NCBI GenBank assembly: GCA_964440935.1 | Contig: CAYTTY010000036.1 | Location: forward strand, 1-42,151 | Source: WJJR01 sp964440935 | GTDB lineage: Bacteria > Zixibacteria > MSB-5A5 > WJJR01 | Direction of reading: 5' to 3' | Length of the DNA stretch: 42,151 nucleotides | Shown here: positions 25,782-34,960 of the stretch, piece after piece | How positions within the stretch are numbered: position 1 is the stretch's first letter | Layout of the letters: the number at the start of each line of letters is the position of its first letter | Position numbers and translations under genes: made by a program | The notes under the pieces: model-generated | Seen by the model: only the letters and a program-made list of their open reading frames with translations | Database searches by the model: none | What the model was told of the DNA's origin: nothing

Positions 25782-25874
25782 TGCGGCCCTCTTTTTTCAC
25801 GGTCCGCTCAGCGGGCCTCTTACAGGGTGAAACGACCGGCGTAACGGTAACACAGAACAGTCAGGGAGTCAGTC

Positions 25875-27383
25875 TTGCGACGAGCCAACAGCAGGAATAG
25901 AACACGATGGGTGGTCACATTGGCCGTAGTTCTGGCCTGTGCATGGACCGCTCCGGTGGCCATCGGTGCCGGGTTCTCGTATCAGGGCATCGGCATTAAG
26001 GCACGCTCCATGGGTGGTGCATTTCGTGGGATCGCGGATGATTGGAGTGCCGCCAGCCACAATCCGGCGGGACTTGCCTTCCTTAAATCCAGTCAGATTA
26101 ATCTGTCGCTCGGTGTCTACAACCCACGAGCCGCGTACACTCCGAATGTTCACGAGGTCAGCCAGGATGGCCAGAACGAATTTGACGTCGGTTTCGGCCG
26201 GGCCAACGGCCAAGAACACTACCCGCTCGACGACGCGTGGCCGGTCCCCGCAATGGGCGGGTTCGCATCGCCGGAGAGTTGGAACGGTTGGACAATCGGC
26301 GGGGCGATCTTCTGGCCGCACGATGTCAACTATGGCTGGGATCTGTTCCGTCCACCGACGACCTACAACACCGACTACACGTTCCCGGAAGAGAATTACC
26401 GCACCGATCTCGATGTTCTGGACATCCATCCGACGGTGGCGAAGTCCTTCGGCGACAAATTGTCCATCGGTGTGGGCCTGTCACTGACCAACGGCGACGT
26501 CGTCTTCCGGCGACCGATCTTCGTCGAAAATACCCTTGGGGATCCCTACGACATCTATCCGTTTGACCAGTTCATCGGTGACTTTCGGCTTGAGGGGAAC
26601 GGATTCGCAATGGGCGCCAATGCCGGTGTCATGTGGAAAGCATCGGACAACGTCTCGGTGGGGTTCAGTGTGAAGACCCCGATCACGATCCCCATTGAGG
26701 GCTGGGCGGCCTTGGACATGGCATGGCCCCGCAATCAGCATTTCGACGATGACGATGATGTTGTCATCCAGGGAACCGACACGATCCGCACGAAATTGTA
26801 TTACTCCGGAATTGACGATGCCCTGGTACAGGCGCAGAACACACCGCATACCGAAGATCAGTTCAGTTTTGATTTGGAATTGCCTGCGGAGTTGGGCGCC
26901 GGTGTCGGCTGGCGGGCGAGTGACCGGCTGATGCTGGCTTTCGACGCGGTCATAACGTTTTGGTCGGCGGTCGAACGCTGGGACATCACCATGGAGAACG
27001 GCACCCTCAACGGTGGACGCGAGGCCGTGACGTCCGTCTCCGTACCGTTTGGTTGGGATGACCAGGTCCGTTTGGCCGGCGGATTTGACTACGCCGCCAA
27101 GACCAATCTGATGATTCGTGGCGGTGCTTATTACGAAACCGGCGCGTCGGTTGACTCCACCTTCAGCCCGAATTTCCCGAATGACGGTGATGTCTTCGGG
27201 TTGGCGGGTGGATTTTCATACCTGATTGACGGACACGTCGAATTGGCTCTCGCGCAGGAAGTGGCCTTTTACTCGGAACGAACGATCGAGAGCATTGCCG
27301 GCTCGAACGGAGTAACCGTCTTCCCCGGCGAATACTCTCTTAACCGATTTGAGACAATTCTCTCCCTGACGTATCTCTTCTAG
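25875..27383 (+). CDS. OmpP1/FadL-type outer membrane transport protein
   Basis: The 502-residue protein is a predicted outer-membrane beta-barrel of the FadL/TodX family, which passes hydrophobic molecules such as fatty acids. A TTG start at 25875 is supported by AGGGAG 6 nt upstream and by the signal peptide that follows (WVVTLAVVLACAWTAPVAIG). The mature N-terminus has the family pattern GFSYQGIGIKARSMGGAFRG, with DDWSAASHNPAGLAFL (the NPAGL motif). Alternating polar/apolar strands continue to a terminal aromatic SLTYLF, the usual barrel-insertion signal. An Asp-rich loop (DDDDD) lies near residue 292. The lipoprotein gene follows 19 nt later. Confidence 0.9.
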   Translation: MRRANSRNRTRWVVTLAVVLACAWTAPVAIGAGFSYQGIGIKARSMGGAFRGIADDWSAASHNPAGLAFLKSSQINLSLGVYNPRAAYTPNVHEVSQDGQNEFDVGFGRANGQEHYPLDDAWPVPAMGGFASPESWNGWTIGGAIFWPHDVNYGWDLFRPPTTYNTDYTFPEENYRTDLDVLDIHPTVAKSFGDKLSIGVGLSLTNGDVVFRRPIFVENTLGDPYDIYPFDQFIGDFRLEGNGFAMGANAGVMWKASDNVSVGFSVKTPITIPIEGWAALDMAWPRNQHFDDDDDVVIQGTDTIRTKLYYSGIDDALVQAQNTPHTEDQFSFDLELPAELGAGVGWRASDRLMLAFDAVITFWSAVERWDITMENGTLNGGREAVTSVSVPFGWDDQVRLAGGFDYAAKTNLMIRGGAYYETGASVDSTFSPNFPNDGDVFGLAGGFSYLIDGHVELALAQEVAFYSERTIESIAGSNGVTVFPGEYSLNRFETILSLTYLF

Positions 27384-27402
27384 TATCGGGAGGCAGTGGC
27401 TT

Positions 27403-28725
27403 ATGTGGAGACAGTTAACAAGCCTATGTGTGGTCCTTGCATTCGTTGCGGGTGCGCTGATGTATGGCTGCAGCGGGCGTGAAAACCCAACCATGACGAT
27501 TGACCCGCTCGACACCTCGCCGTTCCGTGGGACGGTCAGCTTCGCATCACTGGAATTCAATCAGATTGGCGATCAGCCGAAACGCATCGTCACCGTGAAT
27601 TGGGCGTCAGAGCTTCCCCCCAGTCAGAGTCAGGCCCCGTTTCCGGTGTTGTATCTCCTCCATGATTTCGATGGCGACGGGGAGTATTTCGGCCGCTTTA
27701 ACTTGCAGGGTATTTTGGAAGAGATGTTTGAAGCGGGTGAAATCGGACGACTGATGGTCGTGACGGTTGGCGCCAATAATACCTTCGGCGGTTCATACTA
27801 CCGCAATTCTCCATCCAGCGGGCTCTATGCGGATTTGATCGGTGAGACAATCCGGCTCATTGAGGACGTGCAATTCCCCGGCCGGATTTATACCTCTCAG
27901 GTCGGTGCTTCAGCCCGGGCCATCAGTGGCCACGGTATGGGCGGGTATGGCGCTATGCGGTATGCGATGGAAGATCACGAATACGACTTCTCATCGGTCT
28001 CCTCACTGTCCGCCCCGCTGTCCTTCGAAGCGGATTGGGGAGGCCGACCGTGGATCAGTCAATTTGTTGACAGTGCCTTCATGGAGAACGGTATCGTTGA
28101 TTCTGCAACGTACAAGAGCATGGATCCCACTCGGCCGTACGATCCTCACAAGAGGTTCACCAACCGCCTGTTCGGTATGTCGGCCGCGTTTTCACCGCGG
28201 GATTTGGATCCGTTTGATTCAGTGGGAACCTGCTTCAAGTGCGCCGACATTTTCTGTTCCCGGTTGAAAGCAATCACGCCGTGTTCCTTGTTTGCCTCGG
28301 TGCCGCCGGCAGAATACACATTTGAATTCCCGCCCGATCCAAACGGTGCGCGCGGCGAAAGCGCGGCCCCCGAGGCTCCGGCGAATGTCGGTGTCGACCT
28401 GCCGGTGTTGTGGACCAAGGCCGTGATCGATACCATCTGGAACATGTGGCTGGCAAACGACGCCACAACATATTTGGAGGAGAATCCGAGTGCCTTAAGT
28501 GGGGTCGGAGTGTATGTCGACTGTGGTGTCGACGATCAATTCGGATATCTCTATCACAATCGCGACTTCAGATCGGCATTAGAGAACGCGGGTGCCGATT
28601 TCGTCTACGACGAGTACGCTGGCACCGCAACAATCCCTGCTGGTCACTCCGATCTGGTCGCCGAACGACTCCGGCGTGTCATCAAGTTTCACTCCGAACG
28701 ATTGGCACGGCCCGACGGTTCATAG
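27403..28725 (+). CDS. Esterase-D-like alpha/beta-hydrolase lipoprotein lacking the nucleophile Ser
   Basis: The 440-residue protein has a lipoprotein signal (MWRQLTSLCVVLAF, lipobox MYGC, Cys23). The fold is that of the esterase D/antigen 85 group: PFPVLYLLHDFDGDGEYF, a strand-loop near RLMVVTVGANN, and ISGHGMGGYGAMRYAME. In that last block the nucleophile elbow should read G-x-S-x-G; here it is G-H-G-M-G (Gly178, codon GGT). The acid region (YVDCGVDDQFGY) and the histidine (AGHSDL) are kept. It may be a binding protein rather than an enzyme. An inserted Cys-rich patch (TCFKCADIFC) lies near residue 282. It is co-transcribed with the porin and ends before a strong terminator. Confidence 0.78.
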   Translation: MWRQLTSLCVVLAFVAGALMYGCSGRENPTMTIDPLDTSPFRGTVSFASLEFNQIGDQPKRIVTVNWASELPPSQSQAPFPVLYLLHDFDGDGEYFGRFNLQGILEEMFEAGEIGRLMVVTVGANNTFGGSYYRNSPSSGLYADLIGETIRLIEDVQFPGRIYTSQVGASARAISGHGMGGYGAMRYAMEDHEYDFSSVSSLSAPLSFEADWGGRPWISQFVDSAFMENGIVDSATYKSMDPTRPYDPHKRFTNRLFGMSAAFSPRDLDPFDSVGTCFKCADIFCSRLKAITPCSLFASVPPAEYTFEFPPDPNGARGESAAPEAPANVGVDLPVLWTKAVIDTIWNMWLANDATTYLEENPSALSGVGVYVDCGVDDQFGYLYHNRDFRSALENAGADFVYDEYAGTATIPAGHSDLVAERLRRVIKFHSERLARPDGS

Positions 28726-28751
28726 CCTTATCTGATTCAGAGAATCACCAT

Positions 28752-28780
28752 AATGGCACCGGGACATCCCCGGTGCCATT
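28752..28780. terminator. Bidirectional intrinsic terminator
   Basis: Perfect 12-bp stem aatggcaccggg / cccggtgccatt with a 5-nt loop, between the convergent stop codons at 28725 and 28784. T-rich flanks occur on both sides (ttcatt on plus; on minus the reverse of accataatgg). Confidence 0.8.
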
Positions 28781-28783
28781 TCA

Positions 28784-29878
28784 TTATTGGGGATTCATCA
28801 AGTGTTCGCGTCCCTCGAAGACGCGGGCGGTATCAATCGGCAAACCGAGAATGCAACGCGCCACAAGGTCCCCGGCGAACGCATGGCCGTCGGCATCAAA
28901 CAACTCGAATTGTGTCGGCGGGAACTCGAAGAACTCGGGATGCAAATTGAAATAGTTCAGTACCTCACAGTATTCGATTCCCGACGCCACCGCCGCATAC
29001 CGTGCGATACGATGATAGCGATGATGGTAGTGAAAGATGCCGGCGGTGTCGGTCATGCCCTCCGGCGGCCAGGAAATCGGTGAGGACATAACCAGACACC
29101 GCGCTCCCTCCGCTTTGGCCACCAGCGCCAGCCGTTCGATATTGGCGTTGAACTCCGTCAAACCGACCCGCCAGACCGGTGTGAATGCACTTGTGTCGGG
29201 CGGCGGCGGTGGGTCGATGGCGAGGTAGAGGCGTCGCACCCACTGCGCTGCCGCCGACGTCATCGCTGTATTCTCGACAGCCAACAACCAGGGCGCGGGC
29301 ATTTCACGGTCCGCATCGGCGGTCTGGTTGTGTGCACGCTGATGATCACCCCACGAAAAGTTCAACACGATCACATCGGGCTCTAATCGCGGCACCCACT
29401 GTTCGGCAAGGCGAAGTCCCTGAGTGGAGGAGTAATTGGTCACACCGAGATTGAGGATATCCCACTGGCGATTGTCCGGATCGAGGCGGTTGAGTTGGCG
29501 TTCGATCTGCCGGGGGTACTCCCGGCCGTCGGCGACACCGAGGCCGAACGTTGTGGAGCCACCGAGACACACTACGCGCTGACGACCGTTGGGCGGATCG
29601 ATGCTGAAGTCGGGTCCGCGGAATCCGTGTTGATTGATGTGATAGCGGCCCGAGGCGAAGAATTCATCGCTGATGGTCTGGTCCGCTCGATACCGCCAAA
29701 ACAACTGTGCGTCCTTGGCGATGTATCGCGGATACGACCACTCCGGCGCGTTCGGAAACGTCGGATCGGGAGGAAACTCCGGCCAGCCGACCAAACGCGC
29801 AAGTAGTTCGATCGCCACGAGCGCAACGACAATCACGCCAATCCGACGAACCCAATGCAACGACCGTGATGATCTCAT
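28784..29878 (-). CDS. SGNH/GDSL-type hydrolase with N-terminal membrane anchor
   Basis: The 364-residue protein begins with a basic N-terminus and a hydrophobic helix (IGVIVVALVAIELLARLVG, residues about 13-31), then a linker domain. The SGNH fold follows: VVCLGGSTTFGLGV is block I with the nucleophile Ser, NLGVTNYSSTQGL is the block III region, VLNFSWGDHQ is near block III/IV, and FDADGHAFAGD near the C-terminus supplies the Asp/His pair. Proteins of this layout are often envelope or exopolysaccharide deacetylases/esterases, but the substrate is unknown. No good ribosome binding site precedes the ATG at 29878. Confidence 0.8.
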   Translation of the reverse strand: MRSSRSLHWVRRIGVIVVALVAIELLARLVGWPEFPPDPTFPNAPEWSYPRYIAKDAQLFWRYRADQTISDEFFASGRYHINQHGFRGPDFSIDPPNGRQRVVCLGGSTTFGLGVADGREYPRQIERQLNRLDPDNRQWDILNLGVTNYSSTQGLRLAEQWVPRLEPDVIVLNFSWGDHQRAHNQTADADREMPAPWLLAVENTAMTSAAAQWVRRLYLAIDPPPPPDTSAFTPVWRVGLTEFNANIERLALVAKAEGARCLVMSSPISWPPEGMTDTAGIFHYHHRYHRIARYAAVASGIEYCEVLNYFNLHPEFFEFPPTQFELFDADGHAFAGDLVARCILGLPIDTARVFEGREHLMNPQ

Positions 29879-29908
29879 GGGAGAATCGTCGACCGGTTCA
29901 CGCCGTTC

Positions 29909-31033
29909 TTAACGGAGCGCTTTGCGCGACAACGGGCCTTTCAGGTCCGGATGCACAAACACACCGTTCTTGCGAATGAGCGTATCGTCAAAATACAGCT
30001 CACCTCCGCCGTATTCCTTGGTTTGAATCAGGACCAAGTCCCAATGGATCGCCGACTTGTTTCCGTTCGGTGCTTCGTCGTAGCACTGCCCCGGCGTCAG
30101 GTGAATCGAGCCGAAGATCTTCTCATCGAACAGCGTGTCTTTCATCGGGACATTGATGTTCGGATTGATGCCGATCGCAAACTCGCCAATGTACCGTGCC
30201 CCGGGATCGGTGTCCAGAATGCGCTTGAGCTGATCGTTGTCGCCCGCACAATCGGCGTCGACGATCTTACCATTTTTGAACACGAAATGGATGTTATCGA
30301 ACAACGTCGACTCATACATCGAGGGAGCATTGTAAGTGATTTCACCGTTGATCGAATTGCGGACCGGTGCGGTATACACCTCACCGTCGGGAATGTTGCG
30401 ATGTCCATCGCATTTCACTGGTGGAATGTCCTTGATCGAAAACGTCAGGTCGGTCCCCGGCGCCACAAGGTGCACCTTGTCGGTCTTCTTCATCAGTTTG
30501 ACCAACGGGTCCATGGCTTTCGACATCTTGCGATAGTCGACATTGCAAACGGAGAAGTAGAAATCCTCGAAGGCATCGCGAGAGGTTTCCGCGAGTTGCG
30601 CCATGGCATGATTGGGATACCGCATTACGACCCACCGGGTGCGTTTGACACGCTGCTCGAGATGTACCGGCTTGTAAAAGTGTTTCTTGTACATGTTGCG
30701 CTGCGCTTCCGGGGTATCGGCCAGCGTGTAGGCATTGTTGGCGCCGCGCACTGAGATGTAACAGTCCATATCCTTCATCAGCGTCAAGTGCATTTTGCCA
30801 AAGGCCTTGAACTGCTCCTCCGATGCACTCATGACAAACCGGCGCTCGATTTCTTCTTCGTTGTGGTACCAAAACGGAATACCGCCAGCCGCCGCTACCG
30901 CGGTCACGATCTCCTTGGAGAGGTCGGGACTATCGTTGCCCTTGGATTCAACCAGCACCTTGTCGCCGGGTTTCACCTCAATGGAGTAATTCACCAATGT
31001 GTCAGCCAGTTTCGTCCAGCGTGGGTCTTTCAT
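29909..31033 (-). CDS. M29-family aminopeptidase
   Basis: The 374-residue protein is a thermophilic-type (AmpS/PepS) metallo-aminopeptidase, which removes N-terminal residues from peptides using two divalent metals. Visible family features are WTKLADTLVNYSIEVKPGDKV, NIPDGEVYTAPV, a Glu in RYIGEFAIGINPN, IHLTPGQCYDEAP and AIHWDLVL, whose Glu, His and Asp residues are the metal ligands in this family. GGAGGA stands 4 nt before the ATG at 31033. The next gene in the same direction (31300-33030) is 266 nt upstream, separated by a palindromic repeat, so it is probably transcribed separately. Confidence 0.93.
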   Translation of the reverse strand: MKDPRWTKLADTLVNYSIEVKPGDKVLVESKGNDSPDLSKEIVTAVAAAGGIPFWYHNEEEIERRFVMSASEEQFKAFGKMHLTLMKDMDCYISVRGANNAYTLADTPEAQRNMYKKHFYKPVHLEQRVKRTRWVVMRYPNHAMAQLAETSRDAFEDFYFSVCNVDYRKMSKAMDPLVKLMKKTDKVHLVAPGTDLTFSIKDIPPVKCDGHRNIPDGEVYTAPVRNSINGEITYNAPSMYESTLFDNIHFVFKNGKIVDADCAGDNDQLKRILDTDPGARYIGEFAIGINPNINVPMKDTLFDEKIFGSIHLTPGQCYDEAPNGNKSAIHWDLVLIQTKEYGGGELYFDDTLIRKNGVFVHPDLKGPLSRKALR

Positions 31034-31274
31034 CGTTCCTCCCGCATTGATCAGCGTTGTCTCGTGTCGTTCGATTCCGCAAATAACCGGTATCCGCGCG
31101 GAATCGGACAGGGACACCAATATAGGACCGGCACCGGGCGGCGCACAACGGGCGGTTATTCAAATTGTCGCGGGCTATCCGGATTCTGAGGTGTTGTTGC
31201 TGGGTATATAAGCAACTCGTTACGGGGCGTGTGCATCGAATCAGAATCGTAGCAGGGCCGTCCCGGCCATGTCG

Positions 31275-31293
31275 CACGGGCGGGACGCCCGTG
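31275..31293. repeat. Intergenic palindrome CACGGGC / GCCCGTG
   Basis: A 7-bp perfect inverted repeat with loop gggac, in the spacer between two minus-strand genes. Nearby gtagcagggccgtcccggcc adds a second GC-rich hairpin. It shares GCACGGGC with the palindrome at 34685-34728. Confidence 0.5.
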
Positions 31294-31299
31294 GTACGC

Positions 31300-33030
31300 T
31301 CAGGCGTGGATGGAGGATGACACGTTGTTTTGCTCATCGATGCGGCGCAGCGCTTCGAGCAGGAGAGCGGTGGTGGCGGTGGCGATATTCGTTCCCGGGA
31401 TGTCCGTCAGGGTCCGGACTTCGAAGCGCCCGTCCGTCCAGCCGATGAGCTGATAGAAGGCGATCTCCGCGACCCCCACGTCCGATTCCGCCCGTATGAT
31501 GCGTCCACTGTGGAACCAGAGGGTCGCGGTGTGGTGATCGTTGCTGAAATCGACCCGGACGGTCTTCTGCGCGGTGGAGAGCACTTGGATCAGGTCGGCC
31601 GTGCCCAAATCGGCCAGCCGTCCCGTGATGACAACATCGTCGGCGTGTTTGGAGCGAAGCGCGACGGGACCCGTATGCTCACCGTGATGGGTGTGCAGCA
31701 GCATCCTCATCAGGTGTTTGACCAACGTATCGGGTGTTGTGGAATCCTCACTCACGCTCAGGACATTCGGGAAACGGGACTCCATCTGGTCCGCCAACTC
31801 GGCGGGCGCCACAACCAGGACCGACTCCAATGGAATTCCAAGCGACGCCATGCGAGACCGGACGTCGTCATCGTCATCGGTCACGTCGTGCGGAGCAAAA
31901 TAGCAGACGAGGTTGGGGCGACGGCGTTTGGCGGAGTCGATCGCGTCGTTCAAATCAGAATTGCGCACGACGCGGAGACCCCGGTCGCGGGCGACGCGAA
32001 CAACCGCTGCGGCCAGTCCACTCTCCCCAATTAAAAGGAGTTCGGCGGCTGGACTGAACAACCGCTCACGGACATATCGGGCGCGCATCACGTCGATTAC
32101 CAAGTCGACGATGGCGGGCTCGATACGGAGACCCGGACGCGAACAGAAGTCGGTCTTCCATTCCTCCAGACTGGACTCAGTCAGTGAATCGTTGCCGAGA
32201 TCAGCCACAAGCGCGCGGCATGTCAGAAGGATCTGAGATGCCCGGTGCGGCGGTTCGTTGAGGAGGGTCGCATTGAGTGTCTGGTCGATGATCACCGCGG
32301 CTTGCGACAAGCCAACTCCCCGCAAGAGACCCGACGCCGTTTGCATGATGACCGAATCGCTGTCAGATGTTCCGGTTTTGCCCTTAGTGACATCGAGTGC
32401 CAGGGAGGCCAGACGCAAGTTATTCGTTTCGTCCGTGTCGAGGCTGAGGCGGCTGGCCGCCTCGCGGATCAGCCGGGTCACCTCCATACGCCATCCAACA
32501 GCAGAGCAGCCGTCGTTGGGGTGATTGGACATGGCCAAATCGCAGAGATCGAGACATCCGGCGAGTTCCGAGTTTCCCGCGTCAACGTCTGCGTTCCTGT
32601 CGGGAGTGGTATGAAGCGCGGCATGGATCTGGGTGGCGAGTCCAACACGCGGCCGCAGGCGAATCGGACGAATCGCCCGTTCGACGGCACGCACGACTTC
32701 GCGATCGAGCGGATCGGCGAAGGCCACCGTGAGGGTATTCCCATCGGGATCAAACGATATCGGGAGACAGAGGTTCTGTTCCGCGACCGAGCGGGGCAGG
32801 TAATCGAAGAGCTTTGGATCAATGGTTCGATTCGTAATGCTGACACCGCGTATGTGCAATTGTTCAGATAGGGCCTGTACCAATTCGGTTTCGTTGATGT
32901 CACCGTTGCTGAGCAAGTGTTCGCCGAGCCGGCCACCACGCAGCGCCTGTTGATGCAGCGCCCTGGTGATCTGCTCATCGCTGATCTGGCCCTTGTCACG
33001 CAGGATTTGATCCAGTCGGCGGTATGCCAT
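31300..33030 (-). CDS. Multidomain MshEN - degenerate middle - DUF4388 (PATAN) protein
   Basis: The 576-residue protein starts at the ATG at 33030 with AGGA upstream. Residues about 1-140 are a MshEN/T2SSE N-terminal domain (LDQILRDKGQISDEQITRAL, LPRSVAEQNLCLPISFD, LTVAFADPLD); in GspE/MshE-type ATPases this domain can bind c-di-GMP. There is no ATPase after it. Residues about 170-350 are helical, with LRLASLALDV recalling a worn HD/HD-GYP domain. About 350-450 resembles a receiver-like Rossmann fold (AAELLLIGESGLAAAVVRV). The C-terminus from about 470 is DUF4388/PATAN (LADLGTADLIQVLS, GTLWFHSGRI-type). It is probably a regulator of surface or motility functions. Confidence 0.75.
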   Translation of the reverse strand: MAYRRLDQILRDKGQISDEQITRALHQQALRGGRLGEHLLSNGDINETELVQALSEQLHIRGVSITNRTIDPKLFDYLPRSVAEQNLCLPISFDPDGNTLTVAFADPLDREVVRAVERAIRPIRLRPRVGLATQIHAALHTTPDRNADVDAGNSELAGCLDLCDLAMSNHPNDGCSAVGWRMEVTRLIREAASRLSLDTDETNNLRLASLALDVTKGKTGTSDSDSVIMQTASGLLRGVGLSQAAVIIDQTLNATLLNEPPHRASQILLTCRALVADLGNDSLTESSLEEWKTDFCSRPGLRIEPAIVDLVIDVMRARYVRERLFSPAAELLLIGESGLAAAVVRVARDRGLRVVRNSDLNDAIDSAKRRRPNLVCYFAPHDVTDDDDDVRSRMASLGIPLESVLVVAPAELADQMESRFPNVLSVSEDSTTPDTLVKHLMRMLLHTHHGEHTGPVALRSKHADDVVITGRLADLGTADLIQVLSTAQKTVRVDFSNDHHTATLWFHSGRIIRAESDVGVAEIAFYQLIGWTDGRFEVRTLTDIPGTNIATATTALLLEALRRIDEQNNVSSSIHA

Positions 33031-33210
33031 ATTCGATCCTCGCTTCATCTGCCGAAATGGCGGCATTGTCCTATTCTCTCGTATCGGCGGATCGATGCAC
33101 AAAGACACTTTCCGAAGCGCAGCAAGCGATTGACCATCGGGCCGTTGTCGTCTATCATCAAAGCCTGTCATGACCTGGCCTGGTGGTCAGATGACGATCG
33201 CAGAGCACCT

Positions 33211-34644
33211 ATGCCACACACTTACACCCCGATGACCTCGGCTGAACTCCGGCGGATTTATGTCATGGAGGGACTTGCCCCGGAAGTCGTGGCCGTTGCC
33301 TTTGCGAAAACGTCACGGTCGCCGGAAGCGTTCGATCAGATCGCCAAAGAGCTGACCGAAACCGCCTCGGCGAAATTCCACGAAAAGTGGGTGGTGGGGT
33401 ATGGTCACGCCTCGGTCGCCGAGCATGCCATTCTCTCGCTCGCAATCGAGAATGTGTCAATTTTGGCGGCGAAAGCCATTGAGGACAATCGACTCGCTTC
33501 CTACACCGAGAAATCGACGAGGTATCAAGTCTATGATCCCGAGCATGTCTACCGTCCCGCCCGGATCATGGCTGATCGTGAGATCGGGCCCCGATATGAG
33601 GAGACCATTAAGACCCTGCTCGAAGCCTATATCTTATGGTCTGACAAAGCATTAGAGCACCTGAAGCGCAAGAGCCCCTGTCCGGAGGGCAAATCTGAGC
33701 AGATGTGGCTATCACGGCTCCGCGCGCGTGCTTGTGATGCAATCCGGTATCTGCTGCCGGCCGCGACGCTCACCAACTTGGGCTGGACCGTCAACGCCCG
33801 CGTGCTGGCCCATGCCATTCGCAAGCTGGGCTCTTCGGAACTCGAGGAGTTTCGTGAAATCGCCGAGGAACTGCGGAAATCGGCTCGCGCCAAGGTCCCA
33901 ACGTTGCTGAAATATTGCGATCCTGATCTGGCTCGTGCTCAGAGCGCACGGGCGATTAGTGAACTCGTTGAGAAAGAGGCGTCGACGCAGCAACGCGTTC
34001 GTGACGAAATCCCCCCGGAGGTTCGCGTCTTGCGTGCAGAACCAAATGCGCTCGATATCTTATGCTCGGGGCTCGCTTATTCCGCACAAGCCAATGATTG
34101 GGATACGGTTCAGGCGATGGTGAATTGCTGGTCGGTCGATCAGAAGATTGACGCCGTGCGTCGGGCACTGGCCCATTTGGGACCACACGATCCGCTGCCG
34201 CGTGCCTTCGAGCATTGCCACTACTTGGTCGAAATTACGATCGACTATGGTGCTTGGCGCGACATTCAACGCCACCGTATGGCTACTCAGACCGCACAAG
34301 AGCTGACGCCGGAACTTGGCATCACGGTCCCGGCGCTGATTGATGAGCTCGGCTTACGCCAGCAGTTCGTTGATTTGTCTTCGTTGTCGGCTGACACGTA
34401 CGATGTCGTCGCACAGCGCTACCCAGCCGAGGCGGTGTACCCCTTAATGCTCGCCTTCCGCAAACGCTCCCTGTTCGATTGGAATCTGCGCGAAATCCAT
34501 CACTTCGTGAAGCTCCGGGGTTCATCCAAGGGCCACGATGCCTACCGCCGAGCGGCGATCGATCTGTGGCGTGAAATGCTCAACGTCGAGCCGTGGATGG
34601 GTGAGGTGTTGTTTCCGTTGGGTGAGGACTTTCAGGCAAGTTAG
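33211..34644 (+). CDS. Tandem-domain FAD-dependent thymidylate synthase (ThyX)-like protein
   Basis: The 477-residue protein is about twice the length of ThyX and contains two ThyX-like halves. The N-terminal half has WVVGYGHASVAEHA (the H-x-S-x-x-E-H pattern of ThyX) and EDNRLASYTEKSTRY (residues 91-105). That second block matches the C-terminal part of the signature RHRxxSxNExSxRY but lacks the first RH. The C-terminal half has RDIQRHRMATQT (Arg354-His355-Arg356) but lacks the S...S-R-Y end. ThyX makes dTMP from dUMP using FAD and methylene-tetrahydrofolate. The start ATG at 33211 follows weak AGAG. It is divergent from the MshEN gene. Confidence 0.8.
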   Translation: MPHTYTPMTSAELRRIYVMEGLAPEVVAVAFAKTSRSPEAFDQIAKELTETASAKFHEKWVVGYGHASVAEHAILSLAIENVSILAAKAIEDNRLASYTEKSTRYQVYDPEHVYRPARIMADREIGPRYEETIKTLLEAYILWSDKALEHLKRKSPCPEGKSEQMWLSRLRARACDAIRYLLPAATLTNLGWTVNARVLAHAIRKLGSSELEEFREIAEELRKSARAKVPTLLKYCDPDLARAQSARAISELVEKEASTQQRVRDEIPPEVRVLRAEPNALDILCSGLAYSAQANDWDTVQAMVNCWSVDQKIDAVRRALAHLGPHDPLPRAFEHCHYLVEITIDYGAWRDIQRHRMATQTAQELTPELGITVPALIDELGLRQQFVDLSSLSADTYDVVAQRYPAEAVYPLMLAFRKRSLFDWNLREIHHFVKLRGSSKGHDAYRRAAIDLWREMLNVEPWMGEVLFPLGEDFQAS

Positions 34645-34960
34645 AGCAATTGTCAGACGTATTGTCCAATTGAACAACGATGTAGCACGGGCGCCTCGTT
34701 TACACTGAGTAAGCCGAAGTGCCCGTGCGGCATGGCCCGTTCGACCATGCTCACGGCAAGCGCGACGGCCATGCTACGGTCTCCTGCTTCGGAAAGCGCT
34801 TCTGACAACCGCTCTGGTGTTGTGTCCCGGAAGTAGGTTAATGAAATTGTTCACGGCCGCTATCTCCTTTCCGGACAAGGCGTCACCCGAGGGCGGGTGA
34901 CGCCAACATGAATGACCATCGTGTTGGCTTCAAACGGACAATACTTCTGACAATCGCTCT
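34643..34960. repeat. MITE-like element with 30-bp imperfect terminal inverted repeats
   Basis: The segment agagcaattgtcagacg... at 34643-34672 matches the reverse complement of 34931-34960 at 26 of 30 positions. Inside lie nested palindromes: gtagca / tgctac (34682/34772), gcacgggc / gcccgtgc (34685-34728) and ggcgtcaccc / gggtgacgcc (34879-34904), plus a partial copy of the end (cttctgacaaccgctct, 34799-34815). No coding region is present. The left end overlaps the stop codon region of the ThyX-like gene. Confidence 0.6.

Noticed and set aside
29951..30754. A 267-codon plus-strand open frame
   Set aside because: It is antisense to the M29 aminopeptidase and has no family motifs or ribosome binding site.
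31240..34960. CRISPR array
   Set aside because: The repeats are palindromic, unequal in spacing and differ in sequence; there are no regular spacers or cas genes.
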